DNA of 64,000 bases from Caldibacillus debilis DSM 16016 (GCF_000383875.1 NZ_KB912880.1:14108-78107), one strand, 5' to 3'. Positions 37,823 to 48,388 are shown, counted from the stretch's first letter. Program-made: numbers and translations. The notes: generated from the letters alone by a model not told the origin.

Positions 37823-37901
37823 AAACATGTCATAAAATTGTCATAAGATGTTCTAAATAGTTTCATAATTTATTTTCTGTCTGAGGGGGTATAGGCGATA
37901 A

Positions 37902-38510
37902 ATGGCCAGTAACCGCGAATTTTTTTACCGGAGGTTGCACTCCCTGTTGGGAGTCGTCCCAGTAGGCATTTTCTTGGTCCAACATTTGATGGTCAACCAT
38001 TTTGCAACCAGGGGTGAAGAGGCTTTCAACCGGGCGGCCCATTTTATGGAAAACCTGCCCTTTCGTCTTTTTTTGGAAATCTTTGTGATCTTTTTGCCTC
38101 TGCTGTTCCACGCCATTTACGGCGTCTACATCGCCTTTACGGCGAAATTTAACCTGAAGGAATTCGGGACTTTCCGGAACTGGATGTTCGTTTTGCAAAG
38201 GATCACCGGTATTTTTCTCGTTATCTTCATCTCCTGGCATGTGGGAGAGACCCGCATCGCTTCCGAATTCGGAACGCCCGTTGACTATCAAATGATGGCA
38301 AATATTTTGGACAATCCCTTCATGTTCGTTTTTTATCTTCTCGGCGTGCTGTCCGCTGTTTTCCATCTTTGCAACGGATTGTGGTCCTTCTGCGTCAGCT
38401 GGGGAATCACCGTGTCTCCGCGTTCGCAGCAAATTTTTACATACCTCAGCCTGATCTTGTTCGTCCTTTTGTCCATTGTGGGCATCCGCGCTTTATACGC
38501 GTTTGTATAA
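37902..38510 (+). CDS. sdhC: Succinate dehydrogenase cytochrome b558 subunit
   Basis: 202 residues with five membrane helices. Candidate haem-ligand histidines lie in YRRLHSLLG, RAAHFMENL, LLFHAIYG and FISWHVGE, matching the di-haem B. subtilis SdhC pattern. It anchors SdhA and SdhB in the membrane and passes electrons to menaquinone. GAGGGGG lies upstream of the ATG. First gene of sdhCAB. Confidence 0.97.
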   Translation: MASNREFFYRRLHSLLGVVPVGIFLVQHLMVNHFATRGEEAFNRAAHFMENLPFRLFLEIFVIFLPLLFHAIYGVYIAFTAKFNLKEFGTFRNWMFVLQRITGIFLVIFISWHVGETRIASEFGTPVDYQMMANILDNPFMFVFYLLGVLSAVFHLCNGLWSFCVSWGITVSPRSQQIFTYLSLILFVLLSIVGIRALYAFV

Positions 38511-38560
38511 ACGGCTGAAGGCAGAATACTATACACACGAAAAAGGAGTGGGCTATAACC

Positions 38561-40324
38561 ATGAAGAAAGGGAAAGTCGCCGTCGTCGGCGGCGGACTGG
38601 CCGGATTGATGGCAACGATCAAAATAGCGGAAGCCGGAGTCCCGGTGGATTTGTTCTCCCTCGTTCCGGTCAAGCGTTCTCACTCTGTCTGCGCCCAAGG
38701 CGGTATCAACGGCGCTGTCAATACGAAGGGGGAAGGGGATTCTCCCTGGCAGCATTTTGACGATACGGTATACGGCGGGGACTTCTTGGCCAATCAGCCT
38801 CCGGTACTGGCCATGTGTGAAGCCGCGCCGAAGATCATCTATATGCTGGATCGCATGGGGGTCATGTTCAACCGGACGCCGGAAGGGCTCCTGGATTTCC
38901 GCCGCTTTGGAGGAACCCTCTACCACCGGACCGCATACGCCGGTGCGACGACCGGCCAGCAAATCTTGTACGCGCTGGATGAACAGGTCCGCCGGCACGA
39001 AGTGGAAGGGCTCGTGACCAAATATGAAGGCTGGGAATTTTTGCAGCTGGTGCTGGATGAAGACAATGTCTGCCGGGGGCTCATCGCCCAAAATATGACG
39101 ACGATGGAAATCAAAGCGTTTCCCGCGGATGCGGTCATCCTGGCGACCGGCGGGCTAGGGATGATCTTCGGCAAGTCGACCAACTCGATGATCAACACGG
39201 GTTCCGCGGCTTCCATCGCCTATCAGCAAGGCGCCTACTATGCCAACGGGGAGTTTATCCAAATCCACCCGACCGCGATTCCCGGCGACGACAAACTCCG
39301 GCTGATGAGCGAATCGGCCCGGGGGGAAGGTGGAAGAATTTGGACGTACAAGGACGGAAAACCGTGGTATTTCCTGGAAGAGAAGTACCCGGCATACGGC
39401 AACTTGGTGCCCCGTGACATCGCCACCCGGGAAATCTTCCATGTTTGCGTGGACCTCAAGCTGGGCATCAACGGGGAAAACATGGTCTATCTGGATGTTT
39501 CCCATTTGGATCCGAAGGAACTGGACGTCAAGCTCGGCGGCATCATTGAAATTTACGAAAAATTCATGGGCGAAGATCCGCGGAAAGTCCCGATGAAGAT
39601 ATTCCCGGCTGTCCATTATTCCATGGGCGGCCTGTGGGTCGATTACGATCAGATGACCAATATCCCCGGTTTATTTGCGGCGGGCGAATGCGATTATTCC
39701 CAACACGGGGCGAACCGTTTGGGGGCCAATTCTCTACTTTCCGCCATCTACGGAGGAATGGTGGCGGGTCCGAAGGCGGTGGAATACATCAAAGGCCTGG
39801 AAAAGAGTTCGGATGCGCTGCCTTCCACCCTGTATGAACAATACCTGAAAAAAGAAGAGGAAAAATGGGAAGAAATTTTGTCCATGGACGGAAACGAAAA
39901 CGCATATGTCCTCCACAAGGAACTGGGCCAATGGATGACGGATAATGTCACCGTTGTCCGCTACAACGACCGGCTGCTGAAGACCGACGAAAAGATTCAG
40001 GAGCTGCTGGAGCGCTACAAGAACATCAACGTGAACGACACGTCCCGTTGGAGCAACCAGGGGGCCATGTTCATCCGGCAATTGAAAAATATGCTCCTTC
40101 TCGCCCGGGTCATCACCCTCGGGGCTTACAACCGGAACGAATCCCGCGGCGCCCATTACAAGCCGGAATTCCCGGAAAGAAACGACAAGGATTGGTTGAA
40201 AACCACGATGGCCAAATTCGTCAGTGAAACGGAAGCGCCCCATTTCCATTACGAAGATGTGGACGTTTCCCTGATTAAGCCGAGAAAACGCGATTACACG
40301 AAGAAATCGAAAGGGGAGAGCTAA
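38561..40324 (+). CDS. sdhA: Succinate dehydrogenase flavoprotein subunit
   Basis: 587 residues. The N-terminal dinucleotide fold is VAVVGGGLAGLMATIKIAEAG. The covalent-FAD His region is KRSHSVCAQGGINGAVNTKG, and the substrate region contains HPTAIPGDDKLRLMSESARGEGG. It oxidises succinate to fumarate in the citric acid cycle. AAGGAG precedes the ATG. Its stop overlaps the sdhB start by one base (TAATG). Confidence 0.98.
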   Translation: MKKGKVAVVGGGLAGLMATIKIAEAGVPVDLFSLVPVKRSHSVCAQGGINGAVNTKGEGDSPWQHFDDTVYGGDFLANQPPVLAMCEAAPKIIYMLDRMGVMFNRTPEGLLDFRRFGGTLYHRTAYAGATTGQQILYALDEQVRRHEVEGLVTKYEGWEFLQLVLDEDNVCRGLIAQNMTTMEIKAFPADAVILATGGLGMIFGKSTNSMINTGSAASIAYQQGAYYANGEFIQIHPTAIPGDDKLRLMSESARGEGGRIWTYKDGKPWYFLEEKYPAYGNLVPRDIATREIFHVCVDLKLGINGENMVYLDVSHLDPKELDVKLGGIIEIYEKFMGEDPRKVPMKIFPAVHYSMGGLWVDYDQMTNIPGLFAAGECDYSQHGANRLGANSLLSAIYGGMVAGPKAVEYIKGLEKSSDALPSTLYEQYLKKEEEKWEEILSMDGNENAYVLHKELGQWMTDNVTVVRYNDRLLKTDEKIQELLERYKNINVNDTSRWSNQGAMFIRQLKNMLLLARVITLGAYNRNESRGAHYKPEFPERNDKDWLKTTMAKFVSETEAPHFHYEDVDVSLIKPRKRDYTKKSKGES

Positions 40325-41100
40325 TGATGGAAGAACAAAAGGAAGAACAAAAATATGTGGAATTTATCATCACCCGGCAAGACAGTCCGGACTCCCCTCC
40401 GTATGAAGAAAGGTTTAAAGTTCCTTACCGGAAAAATATGAACGTCATTTCAGCCCTGATGGAAATCCGCAAAAATCCCGTCAACGCGGAAGGGAAGAAA
40501 ACGACGCCCGTCGCCTGGGAAATGAGCTGTTTGGAAGAAGTGTGCGGGGCCTGTTCGATGGTGATCAACGGAAAACCGAGACAGTCCTGCACGGCGCTCG
40601 TCGACCAGCTGGAACAGCCGATCCGTTTGGAACCGATGCGAACCTTCCCGGTCGTCCGGGATTTGATCGTCGACCGGAGCCGGATGTTTGACTCGCTGAA
40701 GAAAGTGAAGGCATGGATTCCGATCGACGGCACTTACGACCTCGGGCCGGGGCCCCGGATGCCGGAAAGGAAACGGCAATGGGCCTATGAGCTTTCCAAA
40801 TGCATGACTTGCGGGGTTTGTTTGGAAGCCTGCCCGAACGTAAACAGCAAGTCGAATTTTATCGGCCCCGCGCCCCTCTCCCAAGTCCGCCTGTTTAACG
40901 CCCATCCCACCGGGGCGATGAACAAGGCGGAACGGTTGGCGGCGATCATGGGCGAAGGCGGACTGGCCAATTGCGGGAATTCGCAAAATTGCGTCCAGGC
41001 CTGCCCGAAGGGCATCCCGTTGACCACATCCATCGCCGCGTTAAACCGGGAAGCGACCGTTCAAATGTTCCGCAACTTCTTCGGCAGCGACTATTCATGA
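40324..41100 (+). CDS. sdhB: Succinate dehydrogenase iron-sulfur subunit
   Basis: 258 residues from the ATG at 40324; the next ATG at 40327 is equally possible. The [2Fe-2S] ligands are in SCLEEVCGACSMVINGKPRQSC. The [4Fe-4S]/[3Fe-4S] ligands are in CMTCGVCLEACPN and CGNSQNCVQACPKGIP. It relays electrons from FAD to the haem subunit. Last gene of the operon. Confidence 0.98.
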   Translation: MMEEQKEEQKYVEFIITRQDSPDSPPYEERFKVPYRKNMNVISALMEIRKNPVNAEGKKTTPVAWEMSCLEEVCGACSMVINGKPRQSCTALVDQLEQPIRLEPMRTFPVVRDLIVDRSRMFDSLKKVKAWIPIDGTYDLGPGPRMPERKRQWAYELSKCMTCGVCLEACPNVNSKSNFIGPAPLSQVRLFNAHPTGAMNKAERLAAIMGEGGLANCGNSQNCVQACPKGIPLTTSIAALNREATVQMFRNFFGSDYS

Positions 41101-41187
41101 TTCCGAAGGGATGCCGCGGGGGTTTCGCGCCAGGCATTGGCGCGGCCTTCGCAGTCCGCCGGATTTCTTCCGGAAACCAATTTTCCA

Positions 41188-41231
41188 AAAAGAGATTGAT
41201 CCGCCGGACGGATCAACTCTTCTTTTTTTAA
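41188..41231 (+). terminator. Terminator of sdhCAB
   Basis: AGAGATTGATCCG-CCGGA-CGGATCAACTCTT followed by a T run. Confidence 0.88.
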
Positions 41232-41235
41232 ATTA

Positions 41236-41253
41236 TGAATGAATAATCATTCA
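41236..41253. promoter_or_regulatory. FadR box upstream of ysmA
   Basis: TGAATGAATAATCATTCA agrees fully with the published B. subtilis FadR consensus TGAATGAMTANTCATTCA. It ends 16 bp before the start codon. Confidence 0.88.
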
Positions 41254-41269
41254 ATAGGGGAGGGCGGTT

Positions 41270-41734
41270 ATGAACAAGATTCCTTATATCGCTGATTTTG
41301 CGAAGTGGGAGGAAGAATTTTCCTTTTTTCATGAGGTGTCCGTCCGTTTCTGCGAAACGGATCTTTACGGACATATGAACAATACGGTCGCCTTCGTCTA
41401 TTTCGAAAGCGCCCGGATCGAATATTTTAAATCCCTGGGGATCACCCATTGGAAAGAGGAAAGCCAGGACTTGATCCTCGTCACGGCCGATCTCCAATGC
41501 AATTATCTGGCGCAAATCTATTTTGACGAAAAGCTCAGGATCTATGTGAAGACGGCGAAAATCGGCAACTCCTCCGCCGATCTCCACTATTTGGGAAAAA
41601 AGGAAGACGGCACGGTCTGTTTGACGGGAAGGGGGACGATTGTCCTCTTCAGCCGGAAAACGGGAAGGCCGGTGCCATGGCCGGATGAAATGAAGAAGAA
41701 GATGGTGCCGGAGGCGGAAACGCGATCGGCTTGA
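41270..41734 (+). CDS. ysmA: Hotdog-fold acyl-CoA thioesterase YsmA
   Basis: 154 residues of the 4HBT/YbgC group: VRFCETDLYGHMNNTVAFVYFESARIEYF (residues about 25-53) contains the conserved Asp and His-Asn region. It should hydrolyse acyl-CoA or a related thioester. GGGGAGGGCGG precedes the ATG. The FadR box directly upstream ties expression to fatty-acid supply. B. subtilis ysmA also follows sdhB. Confidence 0.9.
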   Translation: MNKIPYIADFAKWEEEFSFFHEVSVRFCETDLYGHMNNTVAFVYFESARIEYFKSLGITHWKEESQDLILVTADLQCNYLAQIYFDEKLRIYVKTAKIGNSSADLHYLGKKEDGTVCLTGRGTIVLFSRKTGRPVPWPDEMKKKMVPEAETRSA

Positions 41735-41772
41735 ACTTATTTCCCGCCGGATGCCGGACTTTTCGATCACGG

Positions 41773-41798
41773 AAACCCGGAACTTGCCGGGTTTTTTT
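41773..41798 (+). terminator. Terminator of ysmA
   Basis: AACCCGG-AACTTG-CCGGGTT followed by T5. Confidence 0.88.
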
Positions 41799-42310
41799 AT
41801 TGACGGACATCCGGGAGTGAACCTCCGGCGGCATCCCCTTTTCAAGGGACGGGACGCAGGAGGAAGGACGGCCGTCAGGGGAAACCGGAAGGGCGGAGGA
41901 AAAGTTTTCGAAAAAATTCAAGCCGGACCGCCCGGACGGCCTATTTTTCCTTCCGGTTTTCCGCCGATCTCCCTTCCCAAGGGATATTCCCGGCGGCGTT
42001 AGCAGGCCCGCGGCAATTGGAAGGTCTATTCCGGCCCCGGGAGACGGACGGAAACGGCGCAGGCGGGTTTCGGCGAACACGCCGGATCGGCTTGGTGCCG
42101 GAAGGAACGAAGGGCCGCCGCCCGCTTTTTGCTTTCCGGAAAGCTTATGAGCAAAATGGCTGCAGGAAAAAACGAAGAAGCTCTAGTAACGATGCTGTCT
42201 CCTAATGCTGGATGAGCAAATTGGTTGCAGGCAAAAAACCCCTTCATTAGGCGCGTGTCCGTCGCGGTATTCATATAATGAGGAGGTCCCCGGGCGAATC
42301 CGTGGGCGGG
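41799..42310. other. Intergenic region upstream of the osmolyte transporter, with direct repeat
   Basis: About 510 bp with no gene seen. It holds a direct repeat with 65-bp period: ATGAGCAAAATGGCTGCAGG at 42147 and ATGAGCAAATTGGTTGCAGG at 42212, each followed by an A run ending in C. Confidence 0.6.
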
Positions 42311-42340
42311 TTGGCCCGAATGAGAAAAATAGGTTAATAT
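42311..42340 (+). promoter_or_regulatory. Candidate promoter of the opuC operon
   Basis: TTGGCC (42311-42316), an 18-bp spacer, TAATAT (42335-42340). The -35 is weak, as may suit a regulated osmotic-stress promoter. Confidence 0.5.
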
Positions 42341-42366
42341 AGTATGAAAAGGAGGTGGGTGGATTC

Positions 42367-42418
42367 TTTCACAAAGAAGATTCCTAGAAAGACCGAAAAT
42401 CTTCCGGAGTTTGTGAAA
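42367..42418 (+). promoter_or_regulatory. Long inverted repeat in the opuC leader
   Basis: TTTCACAAA (42367-42375) pairs with TTTGTGAAA (42410-42418), and inside it AAGATT (42377-42382) pairs with AATCTT (42398-42403). The hairpin would form in the transcript 84 bp before opuCA. No T run follows, so it may act on RNA stability or as a protein site. Confidence 0.6.
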
Positions 42419-42501
42419 TTTCCCGGATTCCCGGGACCGGGGGCGCTTTCCGGAGAAGTTTCCCCCTTGCGGCATTTCACTAAAGAAAAGAGGTGCGGGA
42501 A

Positions 42502-43650
42502 TTGCTGAAATTCGACCATGTATCGAAGGTGTACAACGGGAAAACGGTCGTGGGCGACATTACCATGGAATTTGAAAAGGGTGAATTCATCGTTTTGATC
42601 GGCCCTTCCGGCTGCGGGAAAACGACGACGCTGAAAATGATCAACCGTCTTGTCGAACCGACTTCCGGGTCGATTTTCATCAACGGAAAAAACATCAAGG
42701 AAACGAACCCGGTGAAATTGCGGAGAAACATCGGTTATGTGATCCAGCAAATCGGTTTGTTCCCCCATATGACCATTCAGGAAAACATCACCATTGTCCC
42801 CAAGCTTTTGAAATGGCCCCTTGAAAAAAGAAAAGCGCGCGCGGAAGAACTATTGGAACTTGTTCATATGACCCCCGATTATTTGGAACGCTATCCCCAT
42901 GAGCTCAGCGGCGGCCAGCAGCAGCGCATCGGCGTTTTGCGGGCGTTAGCCGCGGATCCTCCGCTCATTCTGATGGATGAGCCCTTCGGCGCATTGGATC
43001 CCATTACCCGTGAAACTTTGCAGGAAGAGATGAAAAATCTGCAAAAGACTTTGCAGAAGACGATCGTTTTTGTCACCCACGACATGGACGAAGCCCTGAA
43101 ACTGGCCGATAAGATCGTCATCATGAAGGACGGACGGATCGTTCAGATCGGCTCCCCGGACGAGATTTTGAAAAATCCGGCCAACGAATTCGTCGAGCAG
43201 TTCATCGGGAAGGAAAGATTGTTCAATGCGCGGGAAGATCTCAGAACCGTCAAAGAGATCATGAACCCGAACCCGGTCTCTTCCAGGGAAGACGTCACCC
43301 TTTCGGAAGCCATCCAAATCATGAAAAAGAAGCGGGTGGATTCGTTGCTCATCGTCGATGAAGAAGGGCGGTTAAAAGGGTTTATCGACGTGGAAATGAT
43401 CGAGGAACACCGGAAAAAGAATTTGACCGTCGGGGAGATCCTTCATCCGGAAGTGTTTTACCTGCAGGAAGACGCCCTGCTGCGCGATACCGTCCGGAAA
43501 ATTTTGAAGCGGGGGTACAAATATGTCCCCGTCGTCGATGAGGACCATCGTTTGACCGGAATTGTCACGCGGGCGACGCTCGTGGACATCGTCTATGATT
43601 CCATCTGGGGCGAGGATGGCCCGGAGGCGGAAGGACAAACCGGAATATGA
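42502..43650 (+). CDS. opuCA: Osmoprotectant ABC transporter ATP-binding protein (OpuCA-type)
   Basis: 382 residues from a TTG at 42502, six bases after GAGGTG; it then begins LKFDHVSKVYNGK like known OpuCA proteins. Walker A IGPSGCGKTTTLK, signature LSGGQQQRIGVLRAL and Walker B LILMDEPFGALDP are intact. Two C-terminal CBS domains (about 255-370) are typical of OpuA/OpuC ATPases and sense ionic strength or nucleotides. It drives uptake of glycine betaine, carnitine or choline. Confidence 0.92.
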   Translation: MLKFDHVSKVYNGKTVVGDITMEFEKGEFIVLIGPSGCGKTTTLKMINRLVEPTSGSIFINGKNIKETNPVKLRRNIGYVIQQIGLFPHMTIQENITIVPKLLKWPLEKRKARAEELLELVHMTPDYLERYPHELSGGQQQRIGVLRALAADPPLILMDEPFGALDPITRETLQEEMKNLQKTLQKTIVFVTHDMDEALKLADKIVIMKDGRIVQIGSPDEILKNPANEFVEQFIGKERLFNAREDLRTVKEIMNPNPVSSREDVTLSEAIQIMKKKRVDSLLIVDEEGRLKGFIDVEMIEEHRKKNLTVGEILHPEVFYLQEDALLRDTVRKILKRGYKYVPVVDEDHRLTGIVTRATLVDIVYDSIWGEDGPEAEGQTGI

Positions 43651-43798
43651 ACCCCGGCTTTTTTTGCCAATCGGAAGGATATGGGAGAGCAAACCGGAAC
43701 GATCCCCTTCCTTCGCGAAAAGTGAAAGGGGCGGGCGGAGAAAAAGGAAAGGGTTTCGGAACTTTTCAAGCAAATACGAGATGCGGGGTGAAGAACCG

Positions 43799-45456
<1,658 letters not shown>

Positions 45457-45591
45457 CCGGCCGTCTTTCGGTCCCGGGATGTCGAGAAATGCGCCGGGAA
45501 CGCACGCCGGACGGAAAGCGGGACGATAAGAATGGTTGAAAGCCGATGATCAAGCGCCGAAAACGGACGTTCGAACGAAAGGGTGAAGAGG

Positions 45592-46257
45592 ATGGATTTG
45601 ATCGGCGAGTTGTTCACATATTATTGGCAAAACGGGTCCTATGTATTGGAACAGTTCTGGCGGCATTTTCTGATGTCCGCCTACGGGGTGCTTTTTGCCG
45701 CCATTGTCGCCATTCCTTTGGGGATTTTCACCGCCCGACATGCGAACTTGAGCGGGATCGTGTTTTTCGTCGCCAACTTCATTCAAACGATCCCTTCCTT
45801 GGCGATGCTGGCGATTCTCATGCTCGTGCTGGGCCTGGGGGCAACGACCGTGATCGTTTCCTTGTTTCTTTATTCGCTGCTCCCCATTTTGAAAAACACC
45901 TATGCCGGCATCCGGGGCGTGGATCCTTCCCTATTGGAATCGGGGAAGGCGATGGGGATGACGAAAGGGCAGATCCTCTGGAAAGTGGAAATCCCTTTAT
46001 CCTTGGCGGTCATTATGGGGGGATTGCGGAACGCCCTCGTGGTGGCGATCGGGATTACCGCCGTCGGCACCTTCATCGGTGCGGGCGGATTGGGGGATAT
46101 TATCGTCCGTGGGACCAATGTCACCAACGGTGCGCCGATCATCCTGGCCGGCGCGATTCCGACCGCGCTGATGGCCGTGGCCGCCGATTTGCTTATGGGC
46201 TGGTTCGAGCGGAAGCTGCTGCCGGCCAATCAAAAGCGGGCGGCGAGGCCGTCCTGA
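45592..46257 (+). CDS. opuCD: Osmoprotectant ABC transporter permease (OpuCD-type)
   Basis: 221 residues from the ATG at 45592; AAAGGGTGAAG is upstream, and a GTG at 45583 is possible. Six helices, with the EAA loop ESGKAMGMTKGQILWKVEIPLSLAVIMGGLR and TAVGTFIGAGGLGDIIVRG. The second permease; the order ATPase-permease-binding protein-permease is that of opuC/opuB. Confidence 0.9.
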   Translation: MDLIGELFTYYWQNGSYVLEQFWRHFLMSAYGVLFAAIVAIPLGIFTARHANLSGIVFFVANFIQTIPSLAMLAILMLVLGLGATTVIVSLFLYSLLPILKNTYAGIRGVDPSLLESGKAMGMTKGQILWKVEIPLSLAVIMGGLRNALVVAIGITAVGTFIGAGGLGDIIVRGTNVTNGAPIILAGAIPTALMAVAADLLMGWFERKLLPANQKRAARPS

Positions 46258-46473
46258 ATTCCCGTCGGGAAGGAGAGACGACGGCATCCGGCGGCTGAAC
46301 GGGATAAGGTCCGAGAAATGGTGGGAAACGGTTTCTATTGCTCCGAAATCTCAGTCCTTTGCGCGGGACATCGGATTTTACACAAAAATTTGGACGTGGC
46401 CCTGAACGGACGGGAAAGGGGCGAGCGGATGCTTTGATAAAGCCCCAGTTCGCCCCGCTGCCTGTCATAAGCC
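46258..46473. other. Intergenic region after opuCD
   Basis: About 215 bp before the gerE-like fragment. No gene and no clear terminator seen. Confidence 0.4.
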
Positions 46474-46605
46474 GAGAAAAAGGGAAGTCTTCGAAGGGTG
46501 GTCCGGGACAAAACCACGAAAGATATCGCCCAAGAACTTTTCATCAGCGAAAAAAAGGTTCGAAATCATATTTCAAATGCCATGCGTGATAATTGCAAAA
46601 AATAA
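46474..46605 (+). pseudogene. Truncated duplicate of gerE
   Basis: From about 46474 the DNA is nearly identical to gerE (48210-48320): GGGAAGTCTTCGAA, GACAAAACCACGAAAGA, GAACTTTTCATCAGCGAAAA and GGTTCGAAATCATATTTC. A one-base deletion near 46497 breaks the frame; after it GTG at 46498 opens 35 codons, DKTTKDIAQELFISEKKVRN and so on, to TAA at 46603. The copy lacks gerE's N-terminus and its last 20 or so residues. It keeps most of the DNA-binding helix-turn-helix. GerE is a late sporulation regulator, and this fragment is probably silent. Confidence 0.88.
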
Positions 46606-47124
46606 TTAGGAGTGGACGAGCCGCTCCTGTTTTTATTGCACCAATAAAATTAATAGTTTAAAGAAATATTTCCCGTCAGGTAGATAAAAATAAATGTATG
46701 CAAGCAAATATCCTGGGAGTCACTTCAGAGCGGAAGGAATTTTTTACGAATGGATTTTTTGCAAAAATAAGGAGTTTTTTTAAATAATCTATTGACACTA
46801 GGATATAGAGTTTAATACTATAAAATTCAAAAAGGGGATGGAAATAAGTACAAGAAAAACAAAGAGCGAGGACCCAAAAAGAGAAGTCGCGAGTAAGCAA
46901 ACGGAAGCCCGGCTTTCGGGCCGAATTACTAAAATCAGAAAGCATCTCCCGAAAAAAATGTCAAAAATCATCCGCGGATATCGTCAATCTGTTTATTGTC
47001 ACGACCGACTTCCGGCATATGGGTGTCTTGGATATCGTGTTGCTTGCGGTTTTGTTGGTATGGGTGGACGCTTATGGATTGCCGCTTGATGAATCGTATT
47101 CACAAATGATCGGGTGGGGAAGGA
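46606..47124. other. AT-rich stretch with one promoter
   Basis: About 520 bp of AT-rich DNA unlike its neighbours. TTGACA (46792-46797), an 18-bp spacer and TACTAT (46816-46821) look like a sigma-A promoter. A plus-strand frame from 46838 (83 codons, basic) has no family features. No gene is called before 47125. Confidence 0.5.
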
Positions 47125-47373
47125 ATGGAATATCATCTGAAATCTCGAAAAGAAGTGGAGGAATTCATCAAAAATGAAGTCCTCACCACCGCGGAGGTCA
47201 AGGAAATTTTAAATGTTACCCGGCAGCGGTTGCATGTGCTGGCGAGTTCGGGAAAACTCAAACCGGTAAAAAAATTGAAAAGAGAGAGTTTATATTTACG
47301 GACAGACGTTGAAAGAGTGCAAGAAGAATTGATCGTATTGCGCAAAAAATATCGACCGTATGATTCGGATTAA
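47125..47373 (+). CDS. Small helix-turn-helix protein, excisionase/MerR-like
   Basis: 82 residues from the ATG at 47125, preceded by GGGGAAGG. The segment LTTAEVKEILNVTRQRLHVLASSGKLKPVKKLKRESLYLRTDVER (residues about 20-64) has the layout of an excisionase-type winged helix: a helix-turn-helix, a wing with a basic patch, then a helix. It ends in an acidic-basic tail. Such proteins regulate mobile elements or act as recombination directionality factors. It sits in an AT-rich segment between two gerE copies, which supports a mobile origin. I cannot name its target. Confidence 0.7.
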   Translation: MEYHLKSRKEVEEFIKNEVLTTAEVKEILNVTRQRLHVLASSGKLKPVKKLKRESLYLRTDVERVQEELIVLRKKYRPYDSD

Positions 47374-47456
47374 ATTGCCTGCCATTGGTGAACAAAAAAT
47401 TGAACAGGTTTTTTCATCAGGCATTCCGTTGGCTTGAGCTCGATGTTGCACCGGGC

Positions 47457-47770
47457 TCATGCTTTTTTTTCCTTGATCCGTTTGTTGTTGTAATATCCGA
47501 TATCAAGTTCTTTCCGAATGTGTTCCATCCGCTTGAACGGAATAATTTGTAAAGCTTCTTTGAAACGTTTCCATCCCGTGATATTGGCAATCTTTATCCA
47601 ATATGGAAGCATACGCTTCATCATGCCCAAATCGCGTGCGCTTGTTCTTATATCCTTCTTTATCCTTCCCAAATACCGTTGCATCGTTTTTCGTTTTTCA
47701 TCCGCTGAAAATTTAGCCAAAAAACTGCACCATCAATTGTTAGTCGTGTCTAACATTGGGGTGCAGTTCA
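47457..47770 (-). mobile_element. Remnant of an IS3-family (IS150-group) element
   Basis: On the minus strand the left end TGAACTGCACCCC starts at 47770 and is followed by AATGTTAGAC, as in IS150-type ends. The frame 47720-47457 encodes 87 residues. The start MAKFSADEKRKTMQRYLG resembles OrfA helix-turn-helix proteins, and the end DIGYYNNKRIKEKKA resembles the OrfB C-terminus (YYN-x-x-R). An internal deletion has therefore joined the two ends of the transposase genes. The right end near 47400 is no longer clear. Confidence 0.7.
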
Positions 47771-48090
47771 TTCCTCCTACACGATGTTTTCCTGAGACTT
47801 CGGCTGCCCGCAGATCTGCCGACAGCCCGGTTTGCCGCGAGTTTCCTCGCTTTCCAGAGAAGCACCGTCTGCCATTCGCATATCCGCCGGTTCCCCTTCC
47901 CGATCCTCCCGGTCCATGCATGGACGGGGACGGGTGCCGAACAACAAGGACTTTGTTGCATCTCCCCGCCGGGGGCATCCCTTCCTTTTGGTATCTCATT
48001 TCCGCCATCCGCCCGGCCATGACATGATTTTCGCGCAAATTTTGCCTATTTTCCTTATGCCTTGCCGTATTGCTGTCACTTCGGTACCTT
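47771..48090. other. Intergenic region upstream of gerE
   Basis: About 320 bp, GC-rich at first. Short open frames overlap on both strands; none looks real. Confidence 0.45.
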
Positions 48091-48105
48091 TGTTCACATA
48101 TGATA
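48084..48105 (+). promoter_or_regulatory. Candidate sigma-K promoter of gerE
   Basis: CATATGATA (48097-48105) fits the sigma-K -10 CATA-N3-TA. An AC at about 48085-48086 is near the expected -35 distance. B. subtilis gerE is transcribed by sigma-K in the mother cell. Confidence 0.55.
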
Positions 48106-48163
48106 TGATGACCATACCCATCCCCGCGTTTCTAGCTGGCTGAGTCAAGGAGGGTTCACGCAC

Positions 48164-48388
48164 TTGAAGGAGAATGAATACGGTCATAAATCGTTGTTAA
48201 CAAAAAGAGAAAGGGAAGTCTTCGAACTGTTGGTCCAGGACAAAACCACGAAAGAAATCGCCCAGGAACTTTTCATCAGCGAAAAAACGGTTCGAAATCA
48301 TATTTCAAATGCCATGCAAAAACTTGGCGTGAAAGGCCGTTCGCAGGCTGTCGTCGAACTGCTTCGCATGGGGGAATTAAAGCTCTAG
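48164..48388 (+). CDS. gerE: Spore coat transcriptional regulator GerE
   Basis: 74 residues, the exact family length, from a TTG at 48164 with GGAGGG upstream. Almost the whole protein is a LuxR-type helix-turn-helix: LTKREREVFELLVQDKTTKEIAQELFISEKTVRNHISNAMQKLGVKGRSQAVVELLRMGEL. GerE activates and represses late mother-cell coat genes together with sigma-K. In B. subtilis it follows ysmA; here the opuC block and mobile debris separate them. A partial duplicate lies 1.7 kb upstream. Confidence 0.97.
   Translation: MKENEYGHKSLLTKREREVFELLVQDKTTKEIAQELFISEKTVRNHISNAMQKLGVKGRSQAVVELLRMGELKL

Noticed and set aside
45546-46298. 250-codon frame overlapping opuCD
   Set aside because: Out-of-frame shadow of the permease, His- and Arg-rich, with no family match.
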